Source: Cystobasidiopsis lactophilus
Taxonomy: Eukaryota > Basidiomycota > Agaricostilbomycetes > Agaricostilbales > Chionosphaeraceae
DNA length: 64,000 nucleotides
Assembly: GCA_001599975.1 (NCBI GenBank)
Contig: BCIO01000003.1
Coordinates: forward strand, 2,722,677-2,786,676
Reading direction: 5' to 3'
The notes under the pieces were generated by a model. The model saw only the letters and a list, made by a program, of their open reading frames with translations, was not told the origin of the DNA and ran no database searches. Position numbers and translations under genes: made by a program. Numbering within the stretch: the first letter of the stretch is position 1; each line of letters opens with the position of its first letter. This document shows positions 20,828-32,814 of the stretch, in pieces.

Positions 20828-22073
20828 ATGTCTCAGGGTCCGCTTTCGTCCTCGTCTCTCGTGCACACAGCCTGACACATAATCTACAGCCGGCAAAGTA
20901 CACGACAGACAGCAGGAGAAGATCGCTTTAGTGTTGAAAATGGCTCGCAAAGGTCAGGATGGCCTTTCAAGTCCATCGCACACCTCAATATTCAATATGA
21001 GACACAGGCCGCACCAAAGCCCAAGCTCTTGCTCGGCTGTCCAAGGTCTACGAGGTGCGCACATCCATGTGCAGACTTGGCTTTGGGCTCACCACACAAA
21101 GTTGCCAGGACGAGGAGCGCTCAATAGGATCTTGGGACTGCTTCCTCTCCACGACGCCCAAATGGGTTCGACAGACGACGGGCGGGCCCTCGGTGTGGGA
21201 CTATGCCGTCAAGAAAGCCAATGAGCGCCGGTTGGCTCTGCAGAAGAGGAGCGAACAAGGTGCGCACACCACTTTCTCTTTGCGCTTTTGCTTGAGATTG
21301 CTCATTTGCACGATGGTATCAATACAGAAAACCACCCTGCTAACGCCAGTGACAGAGGTGGTGCGAGCTCGACGAAAAGCACGGCCACGGGTCCTGATGG
21401 TCCATCCAAAAAGAAGAAGCCCAGCTCCAGCCGCCCCAAGTCGGCTGCGCCCGTCCCCAATCTTGCTTCTCGTGCATCTCAACCTTCCAGCGCACACTCG
21501 ACCGACGCTCGAAGCAGAGCCGCGTCTCCTGTTAGGGTTGCGGTGGACTCCACCTCCGCTGTTCCGCAGACCATGCAGGGGTTTGTGAAGGGACACGAGG
21601 CGCCAGTCGATATCTGGATCGTAAAAGATAGCGACGACGAAGAAGAAGACGAGGACTTCAAAGGCAGGAAACACATCAAGCAACCCTCCTCTCGCGCTTC
21701 CCGCCGCACAGTGGGCCTGACCCCTTTCTCAGGCAGCTTCGGCGCCACCCCTTCTTCCACCACCGGGCCCCTCGGCACCGTCTCATTCTTGGAATATCCT
21801 CAGTTTGTCGATGCGTGGCAACCCCGCATCCAAGAGCTTGGCTTGACCAACAAGGAAGTGGCGTCCGTGTACCGCGCATTCTCTGGTCACCGCCTGTACA
21901 TCGAACAGTTCCTCTTGGATGGCGGCCAATTGGCGGAAGACTACGTCGACATGCCCGCCTTCTGGACGGCGGAACAAGACAAGGCGCTGGTTGACGACCG
22001 AGCCAAGATGGTGGCGCTCAAAGGCGAAATTGAGGTCAAAGGACGAGAGCGCTTCTTGGCTTCGCGCTGGTGA
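20828..22073 (+). CDS. RL5: Rap1-like protein, module A plus RCT domain
   Basis: Five exons: 20828-20837, 20890-20952, 21008-21054, 21109-21259 and 21328-22073; each junction is in phase. The first coding exon is only 10 nt (ATGTCTCAGG). The A module is spread over exons 2-4: QQEKIALVLKMARKG, RTKAQALARLSKVYE, then SIGSWDCFLSTTPKWVRQ and GPSVWDYAVKKANERR. A Ser/Ala/Lys-rich linker (SKKKKPSSSRPKS) and a short acidic segment with WIVKDSDDEEEDEDF follow. RCT: VASVYRAFSGHRLYIEQFL, PAFWTAEQDKALVDDRA, VKGRERFLASRW. Its closest relative is RL6, which shares exon layout, the phrase WxVxDSDDEEE and the upstream region. Confidence 0.82.
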
Positions 22074-22977
22074 AAGGAGTTTAGGGTGCAGGTGGCAAAG
22101 AGTCTGGTTGAACTCAGGGTTGCTTGTTCTTGGGTTCTGTCCATAGCCTTTCCTTTTCAAACATCATAATCGCGCTTTCGCTCTTCCCACCTTGTCAGCC
22201 CAGAAGTATAAGGTCCAAGTTCACTGCAGCGTTCGATGGCAACCGGTTCTCTCACAATGTCCGCCACGATGCCCTTCAGCTGGTCCAAGCTTCGGTCCTC
22301 GAAATCAGCCTTTTAGCGCTCATTCTTTGCTCACTGAGGTCTTGATGCCTCTCTAATGCCCCAAGTTGCGATGCTAGTCGACCCGCTGCCTGCTTTTGAG
22401 TGACAAAAGCCAAAGACGCGTCGAGGTCCCGATTTGAACCTTTTGACCAAGCCATCGATAGCAAACACGGCTCTGTGATACATTGGATTGGTCTCAACGT
22501 CAGAAGAGTCGGCGCAGACTGCTCACTTTGAGCCAGTCCCGCTCCGAGCGCGCCTCTGTTCTCAGACCGGGCTCCACTTGCTCGGCACTCTCGCTTTGAC
22601 TCGACGCCTTCGTGCGTGTCGTTCACTTGTTTCTGGACTCCAAATAATGGTGCCGGAGTTTCAAAGCGCAAAGTGGTCTTCTAGAGGCCATGTCATCCAT
22701 CGAGGCCGAAGTTCGCGCTAAGACCTGCTTCGTGCCGCTCCTTGATAGAGTCTTCCTGGGTGAACATAACACTTCGGCTTGACTACGTCTCTGGTGACAT
22801 ACCGCTGGCGGTCATGGTCCCGTCTAGCCATCGGCTCGCAAAGGCTTTGTCAAGCGCCGCGCTTGTTCCACGCTCAAACGCCACTTCCTGTTGGCACTAC
22901 AGCTATTCTGAGTTATAATGATAAAATGTGCGCTGCAAGCTATGGATACCACAACCTGGCGTCCAAGCTGTCAAAAT
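22074..22977. other. Intergenic, RL5-RL6
   Basis: About 900 bp without a supported gene; only short frames. The last part grades into the conserved leader of RL6. Confidence 0.4.
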
Positions 22978-23048
22978 CTGAACCGGCGACTTTTTGCGCC
23001 ACCCTTCCTTTTGAGGGAACTTTCACTTTCTGTCTGTCAACCACCAAA
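22978..23048 (+). promoter_or_regulatory. RL6 upstream block, copy of the RL5 leader
   Basis: Shares spaced blocks with 20757-20827 (GGCGACTTTTT, CCTTCCTTTTGAG, AACTTTC, CACCA before the start codon). It was either kept by selection or copied recently with the gene. Confidence 0.5.
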
Positions 23049-24354
23049 ATGTCGCTAAGTCGGTGCTCCTAGCTCTAAGATATGGACGAGTTCTCATCAT
23101 GCGATCAATACAGGTGGAGAGCCTCATAAACACAAGCGGGAGACCATCAATCTCGTCGCTCGCCTGTTCCAAGAAGGTGAGTTTCTTCGGCTAGAACTTT
23201 TACAGCTCGCTGATATTGGAAGCGTCAGGCTTGACCAAAGACGAGATCGTCTCAGAGCTCATGAAGACTTACAAGGTTTGGTCAGACGCTCTCTCGCCCA
23301 GCCGCGATCTGAGATCATCCACTGTCTTCAGGCCGAGGGACGAAGTCAGCACGCTTGGGACAGACTTCTGACTGCCAATGTTGGCTGGGTTGTACGCAAG
23401 ACCGGAGGATATAAGACGATTTGGGACTACGCATTCGCGATGAAGCGAAAGCAAGACGTCCAACGCCAGCAGGGTACGTTTCTTCGTTCTTCTGCTTTGT
23501 ACCACCGAGTTTGAATGACGCCGCTCGCAGAATCGGACAAACGATTGCGCTCCAATCCTGCCGCCGTCCGACGCGCGACCACGGAAGCTCCTCGATCCCG
23601 ACGAGAGTATCAGCCAACCGACGGCGACCCTTCCTCCGATTACTCGCCTCCTAGCCACCAGCGTGCTAGGTCTGTCATGTCCCGCCACGAAAAGCCCAGC
23701 GGCGGTCGCCACAAGTCCGCCGCACCAGCCTTCAGGGCTATCGGCCCTCCGACCCGCCTCAGCACCCAAATCCAAGCTATGCAGAGCAGGCTCGCCTCGC
23801 CTAACGCGAAACTCTCGCCTGTCTTGCCGGATGGGTTGGCCGACTTTGTCAACGCTTATCAACCTCCACCCAAGCCGCAGCAGGAGATCTACTGGGTCAG
23901 AGACTCGGACGACGAAGAAGAAGTCGAAGCTCCCTTCATCAAACAACAGACCCCTTTCTACGCCTCGCCCACTCCCCGCACCGTGGCGTCAACGCCAGCG
24001 TCTAGCATAGCTCAATCGACCCCGGCCGCCGCCAACCTTTCGGATCACGTCCCTTTCTCTCGCTTCGCCACATTTTTGGACACCTATGGCAGCAGGATCA
24101 CCGAGCTGGGCATGACTTACTCGCGGACCTTGGAGCTGTTCAAAGCGCTTTCCGGCAACCAGACTCTTCTCGAGCTCATCTTGCTCGACGGTGGCCACCT
24201 GTCCCCAAAATACGCGTCTTTGCCTGCTTTCTGGACCGCAGAAGACGACGAGTTGCTGTACAGCGATAGGGCCAAGGCCGTATCCCGCAAAGGAGTAGTG
24301 GAAGTGGAAGCGCGCGAGCGGTTCCTCCAATGGAGGTGGACGGGAGGCTTCTAG
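23049..24354 (+). CDS. RL6: Rap1-like protein, module A plus RCT domain
   Basis: ATG 23049 in a 10-nt first exon (23049-23058), like RL5. Reading over short introns gives MSLSGEPHKHKRETINLVAR, LFQEGLTKDEIVSELMKTYK, then AEGRSQHAWDRLLTANVGW and GGYKTIWDYAFAMKRK: a full A module with introns at the same places as in RL5, RL7 and RL8. The linker contains a stretch of Arg/Ser/Pro and YWVRDSDDEEEVEAPF. RCT: FSRFATFLDTYGSRI, LELFKALSGNQTLLELIL, PAFWTAEDDELLYSDRA, EARERFLQWRW. The stop is at 24352-24354. It is a near sister of RL5 and has no visible defect. Confidence 0.82.
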
Positions 24355-24875
24355 GGCGGCCGCTCCGTTTCCCTTCCTCGTAACAGCGAGTCACCTTTGT
24401 TTTTGTAGCCCAAAAGAAAGCGGACGTTCAGTGTGACCTCCTGCAAGCCAAAAATGTTGTCTCTCACTCGTACATAGGCTCGAATTTGCCACTTCTTGGA
24501 CTCGGCCGCAGTTCCACTCGAAAAAGATGTCTTGTCCTTGCTGTCCTCGGTAGCACAGAAACTCTACATCTTGGTCGTTCGTTTCCTTTGGCACCCTCTG
24601 GTCCGCCAGCCCCTTCCGCGTTGGAGAGAGCTCCTCATTAATGATCTTCCTAACTTCGCTGGATCTCGCTGTTGTGTCTTCAAGAAGGGTCTGAATCGTC
24701 GAGTCCCAGCCTTCGCATGGCGACGCATCTTCGCGATGCCCTCTCCTGACCTCATCGCTCGGAAGGTCTTCGACTGACAGGGCTCGACGAATGAAGGGGG
24801 CCCGGCAAAAATCACGCGCTGTGCGTGATTAGCTCCCTCCCAAAAGGCCCCGCAGCGCCTTGGAAGCAAGCAACG
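24355..24875. other. Intergenic, RL6-RL7, with an inverted repeat near its end
   Basis: No gene seen. It includes a perfect short inverted repeat at 24810-24830, listed separately. Confidence 0.4.
24810..24830. repeat. Perfect 8-bp inverted repeat 46 bp before RL7 start
   Basis: AATCACGC at 24810-24817 and GCGTGATT at 24823-24830 are exact reverse complements with a 5-nt centre. Lying just before the ATG at 24876, it could be a dimer binding site or a hairpin in the 5' leader; chance is also possible. Confidence 0.55.
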
Positions 24876-26978
24876 ATGTCCGATTGTAGGCTGTTTCAAG
24901 TGTGCAAGCTCAGGGCTAAATCCCGAAGCAGCCCAACAAGGAAAACCTCACGAGAACAAGGAGGCCAAGTTCCGGCTTGTCGTGCAGCTCGCCCAGCAAG
25001 GCGAGGCCCTTTCCCGCGACTGTAGTGTGAATAGGAGCTAACTATGCCTATCGTAGGCCTCAGCAGGAGCGAAGTCATTGCTGCCCTGCAGAAGACCTAC
25101 GAGGTGAGTTTGGGGACTCGCCATGACAGCAGCACTTTTCAAGACTTCTGCAGCACGAGGGCCGAAATATGCGCTCGTTCGACAATTTGATCACCGGAAA
25201 GCTTCGCTGGGTGGAAGACCTCTACGGCTACGAGACAATCTGGGAGGCGGCCCAAGCTGAAGCTCGCGCTGCCAAAGCCAAGACCGAAGGCAAAATCCGA
25301 CAGCACGAGAGTAAGACTCTCTCCGTCATTTTCCCAGGCCAAGTCTCATCATTACAGCAGCGGCCCTCTCTCCCGCCGCCGTTTCTGACAAAAAGTCCGC
25401 CTTCTGTGGTTCGCCTCGTCCCAAAGATGCTGGCTCTCCGTCTGCTTCCGATCGCCGTATCGTCGCCAATGAAAGGGGCAAGATCCTTGAGGTTGCCCAG
25501 CTCGCCGCTTGCGGTCAATCGGTGTCTGACGTTGCCCACATGCTCCACGTTCGCCACAATCAGGTCCGCTTTCCAGTTCAAGTTAAAAGTATCATAGCCA
25601 TTTCTGAGAGTTCAAAGATGCAGTCCGGCTTTCAAACCTCCTCCCAATGGCGCAACTGGCTTACGACGCCCCAGCAGCACCTGAACAACAACCGCACACC
25701 CTGGGAGGAAGCCCTGTCTCTCAATCGCGTCCAGTCCTCCAGGCTCACCGTCCCTGTCGTTGCTGTTCCCACCGTTGATGTCAGCAAGATCAGCACCATC
25801 GTACGCCCAGAGCTCACCTACCGACAACGCCTTAAGGCCCAGAAGGGCGGGGAGCTCAAAATTGTCGAAGAAAAGCTTGCGTCTAATGACGCCAAGGCTG
25901 AAAGTGACTACGAAGCTGTTCCAGATCAGCAGTCCAAACGCGGCCGAAGCGGGCCGATTGTCCGCTTCAACAAGAAGGACTTGCCTGCGCGCGTCGATTT
26001 CATCGTTGCCCGAATGAAAGGCGGTCACTCGGTCCTGAGCGTGGCCAAAGAGCTGGCCAAAAAGTACGAAAAATCCGAACCGCATCCCGTCGACTCTTGG
26101 TGCCGTGGGTGCTTTTAAATCAGCGCTGACCGAACAGTTGTCACACTCTCACACCTTTGCCAGAGTGGCTCTCTCGGCACTTGAACTACACGGGCCGTCG
26201 CGGAGAGTCAGTGTGGGATAAATGCCACAAGATCGCCTTTGGTGCAAGCCGCCCTCGGTCGACCAAGCCGAAGCGCATGCGCGCTCGCGGAGACGAGAAC
26301 GACAGCGACGATTACCGCACGCCGTCCGACGAGAGCGATTTCGAGGACGAAGGCGATCTCGACTACTCGGATGAGGAGGTGGAAGAGGCAGAGCCCCAAG
26401 TCAAAAAAGAGGAAGAAGAAGCCGACCTCGAGCAGCCGGCGCCCAAACGAATCAAGATGGAGCTGTCGCAAACTCCCCTGACGCCACCCTCCTTTCCCGT
26501 GCAGGCTTCAATGTCGATTTCCCCGTTGGCGCCTTCTCCCTTCCCCGAAGGCATGGAGGAGTTTGTTTTGCGCACCCACCCTAGCGACATGCTGGGCTCC
26601 CCCTTCCAAGCCAGCAAGAACGACATCGTGGTGGATACTCCAGCTTCTCACGCCCATCCAAAAGAGATCATTCTGAAGGCCGTCACCGACGTACAGACCT
26701 TCATGGCTACCTACCCATCGCTGGTCCAGTCCACGCAAATGCCCTTTCAAGAAGTCCTAGACATTTACTACTCGCTCAGTGGCGACCTCTGCTTGCTCAG
26801 GATGCATTTGGCTTGTGGCAGGACCGTGGACTCGACCCAGCTCAAGTCTTACTGGTCGAGCGCCCAGGACGAGTTGTTGTTGTCTCGCGCTGGCCGTGCT
26901 CAAGCCGTGGAGCTCAAAGGCGAAGGGCACGTCTCGGTTCGAGAGGCTTTTTTGAAGGAGCAGGGCTGGATGGTGTGA
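24876..26978 (+). CDS. RL7: Rap1-like protein, modules A, B and C plus RCT domain
   Basis: ATG 24876 (MSD, short first exon). A module: ENKEAKFRLVVQLAQQG, SRSEVIAALQKTYE, HEGRNMRSFDNLITGKLRW and YETIWEAAQAEARAAK. Its first internal intron appears to be GC-AG (25001-25056, donor GCGAGG). The GC donor is needed to join QLAQQG to LSRSEV as in RL6, because the only GT nearby would leave an intron of about 32 nt. B module: ANERGKILEVAQLAAC, VSDVAHMLHVRHNQ, SSQWRNWLTTPQQHLN and TPWEEALSLN. C module: VRFNKKDLPARVDFIVARM, AKELAKKYEKSEPHPVDSW, then WLSRHLNYTGRRGESVWD and KCHKIAFG. An acidic linker (DYSDEEVEEAEPQVKKEEEE) leads to the RCT: DIYYSLSGDLCLLRMHL, SYWSSAQDELLLSRAGRA, REAFLKEQGWMV. Confidence 0.8.
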
Positions 26979-27550
26979 TATGTCGGAGGGCTTGTTTGGC
27001 GCATGGCAGGGATATCGGTCGAAGCGGTCAGCAGCGGTCGAAGCTCAGTGGCTTTATGTTGGCTGTATACCCGGCTTGTGATTGTTTTAATTCAAAAGAT
27101 GGATGCCATCCCGAATCTGTCCTACGAGATGAAACCTTCACTTGTGCTGCGCTTCTGGCCACCAAGGAAAGGATTTCTGCCACGCTTGTTCTTCCCATAC
27201 CTTGCATGAATTCCAGACATGCAGACTTGTTTCTTCAATTCCATTGTGTTTTGCTGCCTATGCTAGTAAAGCTGGATAGCGGCGGTGGCAAAAGCCTTCA
27301 GCAGTCATGATCTGCGACACCAAGCGGAGACTTTTCCTTGCTCACCATGCCTCTTCGGCGAATCGAATTACATTTGAACAATGATTGGCATTGAAAGCGG
27401 TATTGGAATTGCCTGTCAGATCTGGGCGCTCGAGAATGAAGAGCGTGCCACGGCGCCCTTTTCCAAGGCTCGCGGGAGTCAAAATCTGTCAAACACTTGG
27501 GCTCCCTTTCCTGCCTACGGCCACGATTGAGCTTCGGAAGCCAGAGTGCC
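26979..27550. other. Intergenic, RL7-RL8
   Basis: 572 bp, no gene recognised; it should hold the RL8 promoter. Confidence 0.4.
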
Positions 27551-30108
27551 ATGTCGACCTCCGGAAGCAGCCGCAGTACGCCTTCTGCTTCTAGGGAGGA
27601 CGGTGTCACTGATTGCTGTTGGTTTTCGTAAAGCGCCCGTCTTTCAGCACGAATCTCGCTCTTCGTCTAGGCAACCTTTTGAAAACAAGGAAGACAAGGT
27701 GAAAATGGCCCTCAAATTCGCTCAACAAGGTCTTGCTTCCCCCCGGTTAGCCTTCGCACTGAGTCTTACTTACGGCGTACTGTACCAGGTCTCGATATGC
27801 CCGACGTTGCCGATGCTCTGGCGGAGTACTACAGGGTACGTGCCACAGACCGATCCTGGAGTCTTTGGTCTCACTGCCATGGCTTTCAGGGGGAAGGCCG
27901 ATCTCCAAAGGTGTGGAGGGACTTCCTCAGAGGCGAGCGACGCTGGGCACAAGAACTGCTCGGATTCAAGTCGGTAGAAGCCTACATCCAAGCGGCGCTG
28001 GAGACAAAGGATATCCCTAGCACCACTTCCACTGCGGTCGAACCGGAGCGCTTGACGGAATCCAACAACACTCGACTCCTTTTCGCCGAGAGACCAACTA
28101 TGGCGCCTCGCAGCAAGCCCTCCCGCCGACCGAGGACAAACTTTCCGAACTGTCAGAGCTCGTTCGGCACAAGATCTCCGTGGAAGAGGCTGCGGGCATA
28201 TTGCACCAGCGGTACCTCCATTCCTCGGGCTTCGACAATTCGACGGCGTGGCTCTTGTATCTCAAAACGCCACTCGATTGCTTGAACAACCAATTCCCCT
28301 TGGCAGATGGCTCGAGAGCTTGCTGGCAGTCCTCTCGCTGGCCGCTCGCCCCCCTCTACGCCCTCGCTGATCAGTATTGATCCCCGCCTCACCTTTTCTG
28401 TCCCCGAGCCCGCGTCCCCTGCATCTTCCACCTTCGACAATGACCGACAGTCCCACTCCAGCGGCAATCCTCAAAGCGCCGAGAAAACCTCCCCTGAAGG
28501 CGACACCTCTCCCACTCGCAAGGCTAATGTCGCTTTCAACAAGGACCTTTTGCCGGAAAGGATGCAAACGATCGTCAGGTTAATAAAGAAAGGCTGGGCT
28601 TTGAAAGTGATATGCCAGATTTTGTGCGAAAAGTACGCCGACTCCGAGCCGCATTCGCCTTCATCTTGGAACGGTGGGTGATATCGTCAAGACACACACG
28701 TTGAGCGCACTAATGCTCTGCTTATTCAGCCTACTTGACTCGTCCCCAGCCCCAGCCTTACCCCGGAGCTCCCGAACGCTCGATCCTCGAACGCTGCCAG
28801 GATTTGGCTCTGCGGGGCGAGGGCGAGGTGTTCATCGAAGGAAAGCGCCAGCCAATCCAAACGAAACGTGCGTCACCTGAGACTAGCAACGAGGAGCCGG
28901 CCTGGGATGCCACCTCTATCGGTCGCGAAACTGGCGGTGATCTGCCACCCCCGTTCAAGCAGCGCAAATTGTCTCCTCGTGAAGCTCCGCCGCGCCTTTC
29001 TCCCATTTCCCCGACACTGGCCCTCTCTAGCCCAGCCCCTAGCCCAAACACCCCGCCCAAGATCTCTCCAATCAACCAATTCTTCGACATGTGCGACTCG
29101 GCTCAAATATCCTCTACGCAAGGCCTCTTTGTGCAGCCAAATGGAGGCTTCATGACGCCCATAGCATCTGTATTGTCCCAGCCGGGCAGGACCGCCGGTT
29201 TCGCGGACAGTCGACGCCTTTTGCCTTCTCTCGCCTTCCCAAATGATTCCAGCATTGACGGCGACAGCCACATCTATCCGAATACCCTCATTGCCGGCAC
29301 TATGGACGAGGTCAGCCCACCACTTCAGCCTGAGCCTTTTCACTGGACCAATGAACAGGCTTCCGAATCGCCCGCCCAAATCCAAGAATTGCCTATTCAG
29401 ACTTTCGACGTTGGCGTCCAGACCTCTTCTCTTCAAGATCAAGAGCTGTATAACTCGACTGACAGAACCCGTCCAGCCCTTCCTCAGGAGCCTGAGGCGC
29501 TCGTTCAACCCGAGGTCCAACCTGAAGCGCTCTGCCCTCAGGAGCAAAAGCTGCCCGCCCACTATGGTTCGCCTCGCCCTCAGGAGCAAGAGCTGCCAAT
29601 TCACTCTGGTGCCCAACTTCCTCAAGAAGACCAGCCTGCCCAACCTGAAATGTTGTCGAGCGCTGCATTGGACTTTGATGCAGACCTGCCTACTGCTTTC
29701 AAAGAACAAGAGGGGTCTGTTTCAGACTCCGAAAGCGTGGAGCTGCCTCTCGCCTTCCTGGAACCCCCTCCCAACGCGCCGAACCACATCGGCAGGAGCG
29801 TTCAAATCCTCAAAGTCCACAACGCTGTCCGCCAGTTTGTCGAAGAGCGCACCGACATTGTCAAGCAAGCCGACGTCGACGTCGACCAGCTTATCGACCT
29901 CTATTACAGCTTTTCGGGCCACTTTGATCTCATGGCGCTCTACTTGGCGAGCGACGGCGCGTACACTAATCGCCTGCCTGCGTACTGGACGCCCAAACAG
30001 GACTCTGATTTGCTGAGGGGCCGAGAAATCCAAGGCAAGAATGCAGCCACGATCGAAGCGCGCCGCCAGTTCTTCAGGCAGCAAGGATGGCTGACCGATA
30101 AGCCCTGA
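27551..30108 (+). CDS. RL8: Rap1-like protein, modules A, B, C plus RCT; one apparent frameshift
   Basis: Likely ATG 27551 (MSTSGSSRSTPSASRED). A module: NKEDKVKMALKFAQQG, LDMPDVADALAEYYR, then GEGRSPKVWRDFLRGERRW and FKSVEAYIQAALETKD. B module: TEDKLSELSELVRHKISVEE, AAGILHQRYLHSSGF, STAWLLYLKTPLDCLN. At 28291-28302 the frame must change by one base to reach MARELAG, the expected end of the module (RL9 has PWEVARELAG); the CCCCTT run there is the likely site. C module: NVAFNKDLLPERMQTIVRLI, ILCEKYADSEPHSPSSW, and PERSILERCQDLAL. The linker has repeats of the type PQEQ(K/E)LP near 29545-29610. RCT: IDLYYSFSGHFDLMALYL, AYWTPKQDSDLLRGR, ARRQFFRQQGWLTDKP. If the frameshift is real the RCT is lost from the product. 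Confidence 0.72.
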
Positions 30109-30590
30109 AAGGCAAGGGCGCCCGCCAAATTTTTGAGACTTAAGGAAAGCTGACCAACAGGCATTTCAGGCCAGGGATCGGCCACGCTACATGATGAGCA
30201 TTGAAATCAAGAGCTGGGCCATGATGCGTATGTGACTTCGGGGTTTTCGAGGACAAGGCAGGAATTTGCCACTGCTTTGGAGTGTTTTGATCGTTTGTTT
30301 TGATAACTGTTTGCACCCTTCCTGGGCATTTGGTGGTCGATGTGGGTCTTGCGATTGCCAATCATTGCACATACTTGCGGCCCACAACAGAACATGGGCG
30401 CCTCGCTTGACCCCACGAGATATTTTGACAGCTTGCCTGGAAACGACCCGGAGGAGCCCTCTTCTTTAGGTCCCGCTTTGCCCTCGAGGCTCTCGAGCTG
30501 CTGATCCATCCATTCAGTTCTACTGTGACCTTGTTCGCGGGGCACAGAACGCCCTGGATCTAAGTCAGAGCCCCCGTTTTGTTCCCAGCC
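30109..30590. other. Intergenic, RL8-RL9
   Basis: 482 bp; no gene or repeat recognised. Confidence 0.4.
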
Positions 30591-32814
30591 ATGTCCGAGC
30601 TCGAGGCCGAGACGTCGTCGCTGTCGCCCGAGGAAAGAGCAGCCAAAGTCGCTCAGATCGTACACTTAGCCAAGCAAGGCCTCGACAAGCCACAAATCGT
30701 CAACGCTTTGGGGCGCATCTTCTTGGACGAGGAGCGCTCGCCCAGCTTTTGGCTGCAGCTCATCGAAGGCCCCAACAAAGCAATCGAAGCATCGTTCGGG
30801 TTTGCCTCGCCTTGGGAATGTAAGCTGTCAACTGCTGCTGTCTATGACAACGTGCTGAAGTGACGCCCATCAGACGCCCTCGCCATGATACGTCTCGGCC
30901 GCCCCGACCCTTCTCCGCAATCAGGTGAGCTTGCCCGCTTGGTCTGCCTCCGTTTCATCTTGGCAGTGCTCAAAGCGTGCTCAGATGAGCCTGGTGTCGA
31001 GGCGGGTGCTCCAGAATCCGGCAATGTCGATCCCATAAAAGCAGACAGCCCACCACCTGCCCTTCCAGCCGCCTCCTCTCCTCGCCGCAGCAGTCGCCGC
31101 AGTGGAGCTGATGACGAATCTGTCGCCCCGACTTCTCGCCGCAGCAGTCGCCGCAGTGGCGCTGATGATGAACCTTTTGCTCTGTCGCCGCCCTCCAGGC
31201 GTTCTCAAGGTATCACGGAGGAGGCCGACAAGCTCTTCGAACTCTCCGGCCTGATCAGTGACGGGATGACCATGGAAGAAGCAGCTCGTGTGATGAACGC
31301 CCGATACCTTCAGATGGGCTTTGCCAGCGCGACCAAGTGGCTTCAATACCTGAAGACGCCTCTGCAGCGTTTGAATCACCGTGCGCCCTGGGAAGTCGCC
31401 CGAGAGCTCGCTGGCCATACTGTGACCACTCCACAGCCTTCACCTCGCCCAATCGATTCCAAATTGCCGGCTCTGGCGTCGCCCCCGCTCTCCCCGTTGG
31501 CGCCGCTCACGCCCTCGCCCGTGCGAGCTCCCGCCAATATAGCTGCGCACGTCGCGACGGTGTCTCAACTTGGACCGGCCAAATCTCATGTGCGTTTTGA
31601 TTTGCCCGAAGACGATGTCGGCGATTTGGCCGCTGCGCCCGCCTCCGATGCCGTCAGCGACAAGCCCGCCAAACAGACCTCGCCCAACGTCAACTTCAAG
31701 TTCAACGGCACTCACCTCAACGTGATCTCGCACCCCAGTCAAAATAGGACTCTGCTGCCATCTCCCGTGCGCAGCAAGAAGGCCGACGAGTTCAAAATCG
31801 GCATCAAGCGCGTGCGAGCCCCCGGTACCCACGTTCGGTACAATAAAGCGCTGCTGCCCGAGCGCGTGGAGCTGATCGTCGGCCTCATGAAGCAAGGCCA
31901 AGGCACTGCCAGCATCATCAAAGCTTTGATGGCCAAATATGAGCAGACCGAGCCGCACTCCCAGGGCAGTTGGTCAGGTGCGATCTCGCCATTCGTGTTG
32001 GTCTTGTCCGCCTATTGAACTTAAAGCACTCATACACGAAGGCTATCTCGCAAAAAACACGCACGGCAGCGGCCGCTCGATTCTGGATATCTGCCGTCAG
32101 CGAGCGTTTGGTCGGGTCAGCAGCTCTGGTGAGAAGGTCGACGACGACGAAGACGTCGTGTTCTCAGACGACGACGAGGTCGAATGGCGCGAGGAAGCCA
32201 TTGAAGACGCCGAGCCAGATGATGTTGCCACGCTCGCCGCTCCTGGGCGAAAGAAGCGCCGCGCCTGCTCGCCATCGCCTCCGACCCCCGACCGCGCGAC
32301 GCCACCGCCCATGCCCACACCTTTGCTTCCGGATGGCCTCGAAGCCTTTGTCCTGTCCCACCAGCTCGCTGCGCCCGAACCGCAATCGGTTGCTGCCGTC
32401 ACCCAGACCTCGCCCTTGGCGGGCCCCGTCGAACCCGAGTCGCCCCGCATCGAAGAGACGCCCGCAGTTGCTCTTACCCACTCTGTCGCCCATCCCATGC
32501 GAAGCAGCATCTTGATGCTCAAGGCCTACGCTGCGGTCCGCCAGTTCATGGTTGATGAGGCCTCGCTCGTCGCTGAACACGCCGTGACTATGGAGCACGC
32601 TTCGGAGCTATACTTCTCGTTCAGTGGCAACTTTGAGATGATCTCTCTGCACCTCGCCAGCAAGGGCGCCATCACCCAGAGCCTCAAGTCATATTGGACG
32701 GTCGAACAAGACGCCGACTTGTTCGAAAATCGCCGCGCTCAGGCAGTGGAAAGCAAAGGCGAAGCTTGTGTGGTCGTTCGAGAGGCTTTCTTCAAGAGCT
32801 TGGGCTGGATGTGA
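30591..32814 (+). CDS. RL9: Rap1-like protein, modules A, B and C plus RCT domain
   Basis: ATG 30591 (MSELEAETSSLSPEERA). A module: KVAQIVHLAKQGLDKPQIV, NALGRIFLDEERSPSFWLQL, then FASPWEYALAMIRLGRPD after a short intron. A twice-repeated Ser/Arg segment (RRSSRRSGADDE) follows. B module: ITEEADKLFELSGLISDGM, EEAARVMNARYLQMGF, ATKWLQYLKTPLQRLN and PWEVARELAG. C module: HVRYNKALLPERVELIVGLM, IIKALMAKYEQTEPHSQGSW; after an intron ALIHEGYLAKNTHGSGRSIL and DICRQRAFG. An acidic linker comes next. RCT: SELYFSFSGNFEMISLHL, SYWTVEQDADLFENRRA, VVREAFFKSLGWM, stop 32812-32814. It is the best intact example of the long form and a good reference for the family. Confidence 0.84.
31081..31171 (+). repeat. 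Two imperfect tandem copies coding RRSSRRSGADDE in RL9
   Basis: CTCGCCGCAGCAGTCGCCGC and the following bases occur at about 31081-31118 and again at 31135-31171. Both are in frame inside the linker between modules A and B. Confidence 0.7.
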
